From an uncultured Clostridia bacterium (GTDB lineage: Bacteria; Bacillota; Clostridia; Oscillospirales; Ruminococcaceae), in NCBI GenBank assembly GCA_947624375.1, contig CANQKD010000013.1:1-64000 (forward strand): a stretch of 64,000 bases of DNA. Direction: 5' to 3'. Of this stretch, positions 62,642-64,000 are shown piece after piece (positions within the stretch are counted from its first letter, which is position 1; each line of letters starts with the position of its first letter). Position numbers and translations under genes: made by a program. The notes below the pieces were generated by a model that was given only the letters and a program-made list of their open reading frames with translations, ran no database searches and was not told where the DNA came from.

Positions 62642-64000
62642 TTATTTTACAATGCTCTCGCCTGTCATTTCCTCTGGCTGTTTTATGCCGAGAATTTTCA
62701 GAATGGTGGGTGAAAGGTCTGCAAGAACGCCGCCCTCGCGCAGGGTGATATCATCATCAGCGCCTGCAATTATCAGCGGAACAAGGTTAGTCGTATGCGC
62801 CGTAAACGGTGAACCGTCCTCCTCATACATCTTGTCAGCGTTGCCGTGGTCAGCGGTAACTAAAGCCACGCCGCCCATTTTCAAAATGGCATCAACAGTT
62901 CTGCCCATGCAGGTGTCTACTGCTTCAACAGCCTTTACGGCGGCTTCAAACACGCCTGTATGACCTACCATATCGCAGTTTGCATAGTTGAGTATTATAA
63001 CATCATACTTGCCCGACTCTATCCTCTTTACTACCTCATCGCAGACGGGATATGCGCTCATCTCTGGCTGCAAGTCGTATGTAGCGACCTTCGGCGAGGG
63101 TATAAGCACTCTGTCTTCGTTCTCAAAAGGCGCTTCAACACCACCGTTGAAGAAGAAAGTAACGTGCGCATACTTCTCTGTTTCCGCAATTCGCAGCTGT
63201 GTCATACCCAGCTTTGAAATATACTCGCCCAGCGTGTTGGTAAGACCCTCTGGTCTGAAAGCGATATCAACATTCGGCATTGTGGCATCATACTGTGTCA
63301 TGCATACATAGTAAAGCGGGAACCTGCCGTTTCTTCTCTCAAAGCCCTTGAACTCATCGTCAACGAAAGTACGGGTTATCTCTCTTGCTCTGTCGGGGCG
63401 GAAGTTATAGAAGATAACGCTGTCGTTCGCCTTTACCATACCGCTCTTGTCGATAACGGCAGGCACAACGAATTCATCGGTAACTTCTGCGGCGTATGAA
63501 GCTTTAACAGCCTCTACCGCATCGGCGCACTCAACGCCCTCGCCGTATACGATAGCCGAATATGCTTTCTCAACTCTCTCCCAGCGGTTATCTCTGTCCA
63601 TAGCATAATATCTTCCCATAACGGTAGCTATTTTGCCCACGCCTATTTCTTTCATCTTGTCTTGCAGCTCTGCAACAAAGTCAGCGCCGCTGGTAGGGGG
63701 CACGTCTCTTCCGTCAAGAAAGCAGTGAACATAAACCTTGCTAAGGCCCTCTTCCTTTGCGAGCTTCAACAAACCGTAAAGGTGTGTATTGTGCGAATGT
63801 ACGCCGCCGTCGGAAAGCAGACCGAACAGGTGCAGCGCGGAATCATTTTCACGGCAGTTTGCCACAGCTTTTTTGAAAGCATCGTTTTTAAAGAAGTCGC
63901 CCTCTTTTATAGACTTGCTTATCCTTGTAAGCTCCTGATAAACTATCCTGCCAGCGCCGATGTTGGTGTGACCTACCTCGGAGTTGCCCATCTGTCCGTC
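62642..64000 (-). CDS. gpmI: 2,3-bisphosphoglycerate-independent phosphoglycerate mutase (partial)
   Basis: 453 codons of the gene are inside the window; the 5' end lies beyond the right edge, since the frame stays open to base 64000 and the visible part begins [18 protein letters not shown], normally ~60 residues into the protein. MGNSEVGH carries the active-site Ser. [24 protein letters not shown], and [11 protein letters not shown] with metal-binding Asp/His are also present. It interconverts 3- and 2-phosphoglycerate in glycolysis, using Mn2+. The start ATG suggested at 63991 is internal, not the true start. Confidence 0.95.
   Translation of the reverse strand, partial: DGQMGNSEVGHTNIGAGRIVYQELTRISKSIKEGDFFKNDAFKKAVANCRENDSALHLFGLLSDGGVHSHNTHLYGLLKLAKEEGLSKVYVHCFLDGRDVPPTSGADFVAELQDKMKEIGVGKIATVMGRYYAMDRDNRWERVEKAYSAIVYGEGVECADAVEAVKASYAAEVTDEFVVPAVIDKSGMVKANDSVIFYNFRPDRAREITRTFVDDEFKGFERRNGRFPLYYVCMTQYDATMPNVDIAFRPEGLTNTLGEYISKLGMTQLRIAETEKYAHVTFFFNGGVEAPFENEDRVLIPSPKVATYDLQPEMSAYPVCDEVVKRIESGKYDVIILNYANCDMVGHTGVFEAAVKAVEAVDTCMGRTVDAILKMGGVALVTADHGNADKMYEEDGSPFTAHTTNLVPLIIAGADDDITLREGGVLADLSPTILKILGIKQPEEMTGESIVK

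Noticed and set aside
63989-63991. ATG at 63991 as the start of gpmI
   Set aside because: The frame continues to the window edge and the family has about 60 more residues before MGNSEVGH, including essential metal ligands.

Overview
The window looks like chromosomal DNA of a Gram-positive, low-to-moderate G+C anaerobe of the class Clostridia, most likely the Oscillospiraceae (Ruminococcus-like). The pointers are: class III prepilins without outer-membrane secretin genes; consensus sigma-A promoters (TTGACA-17-TATAAT) and AGGAGG ribosome sites nearly everywhere; a T-box leader before hisS; lipoproteins with Gly/Ser/Glu-rich linkers; a lichenase-type GH16; and a GH5 glycanase. The species call is an inference from gene content, not from a marker gene.

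Layout. 1-540: no protein gene, but three related promoter-small RNA-terminator units, two of them built on a 69 bp direct repeat. 576-13689: a type IV pilus cluster: pilA, pilT and pilB leftward, pilD rightward, then a leftward operon pilC, pilM-pilN fusion, pilO and three minor (pseudo)pilin-like genes. 13915-23954: a small membrane protein, an XRE regulator, an EAL protein fused to a beta-helix-like tail, an LCP cell-wall ligase, a PrsA-like lipoprotein, a ferritin-like helical protein and a DUF2079-type membrane protein. 24404-25950: a two-gene ABC exporter. 26989-31888: a compact chemosensory operon (cheA-cheW-cheR-cheB-cheW) with no flagellar genes nearby. 32664-50153: housekeeping: D-Ala-D-Ala carboxypeptidase, guaB, T-box/hisS/aspS, mgsA, minD, a YdcF-like protein, an O-acetylhomoserine sulfhydrylase behind a Cys/Met leader peptide, an XRE/SHOCT divergent pair, rplM-rpsI, malic enzyme-mscS, bioY. 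50312-56595: a glucan-utilisation group (GH16 lipoprotein, GH5, AraC regulator, orphan sugar-binding lipoprotein, companion lipoprotein). 57377-62584: an AlkZ-related protein and a bceRSAB-type antibiotic-sensing/efflux module. The right edge cuts gpmI.

How the parts may work together (inference): pilus assembly and retraction ATPases, a c-di-GMP phosphodiesterase-type protein and a chemosensory array without flagellar genes suggest surface adhesion or twitching on insoluble plant glucan, followed by extracellular cleavage of mixed-linkage glucan and intracellular trimming of oligosaccharides.

The most unusual content is non-coding. Six intergenic gaps (about 24.0, 26.1-27.0, 31.9-32.5, 35.4-36.1, 52.2-53.2 and 56.7-57.3 kb) are filled by mosaics of the same hairpin modules. 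Several modules keep an invariant loop while both stem arms change in step, and several elements are bounded by inverted copies of a TTTGCGCTTACGCGC-like end. Runs of 7-bp tandem repeats lie between the modules. These elements, the three small RNA units and the 12-residue leader peptide are the best candidates for undescribed biology here.
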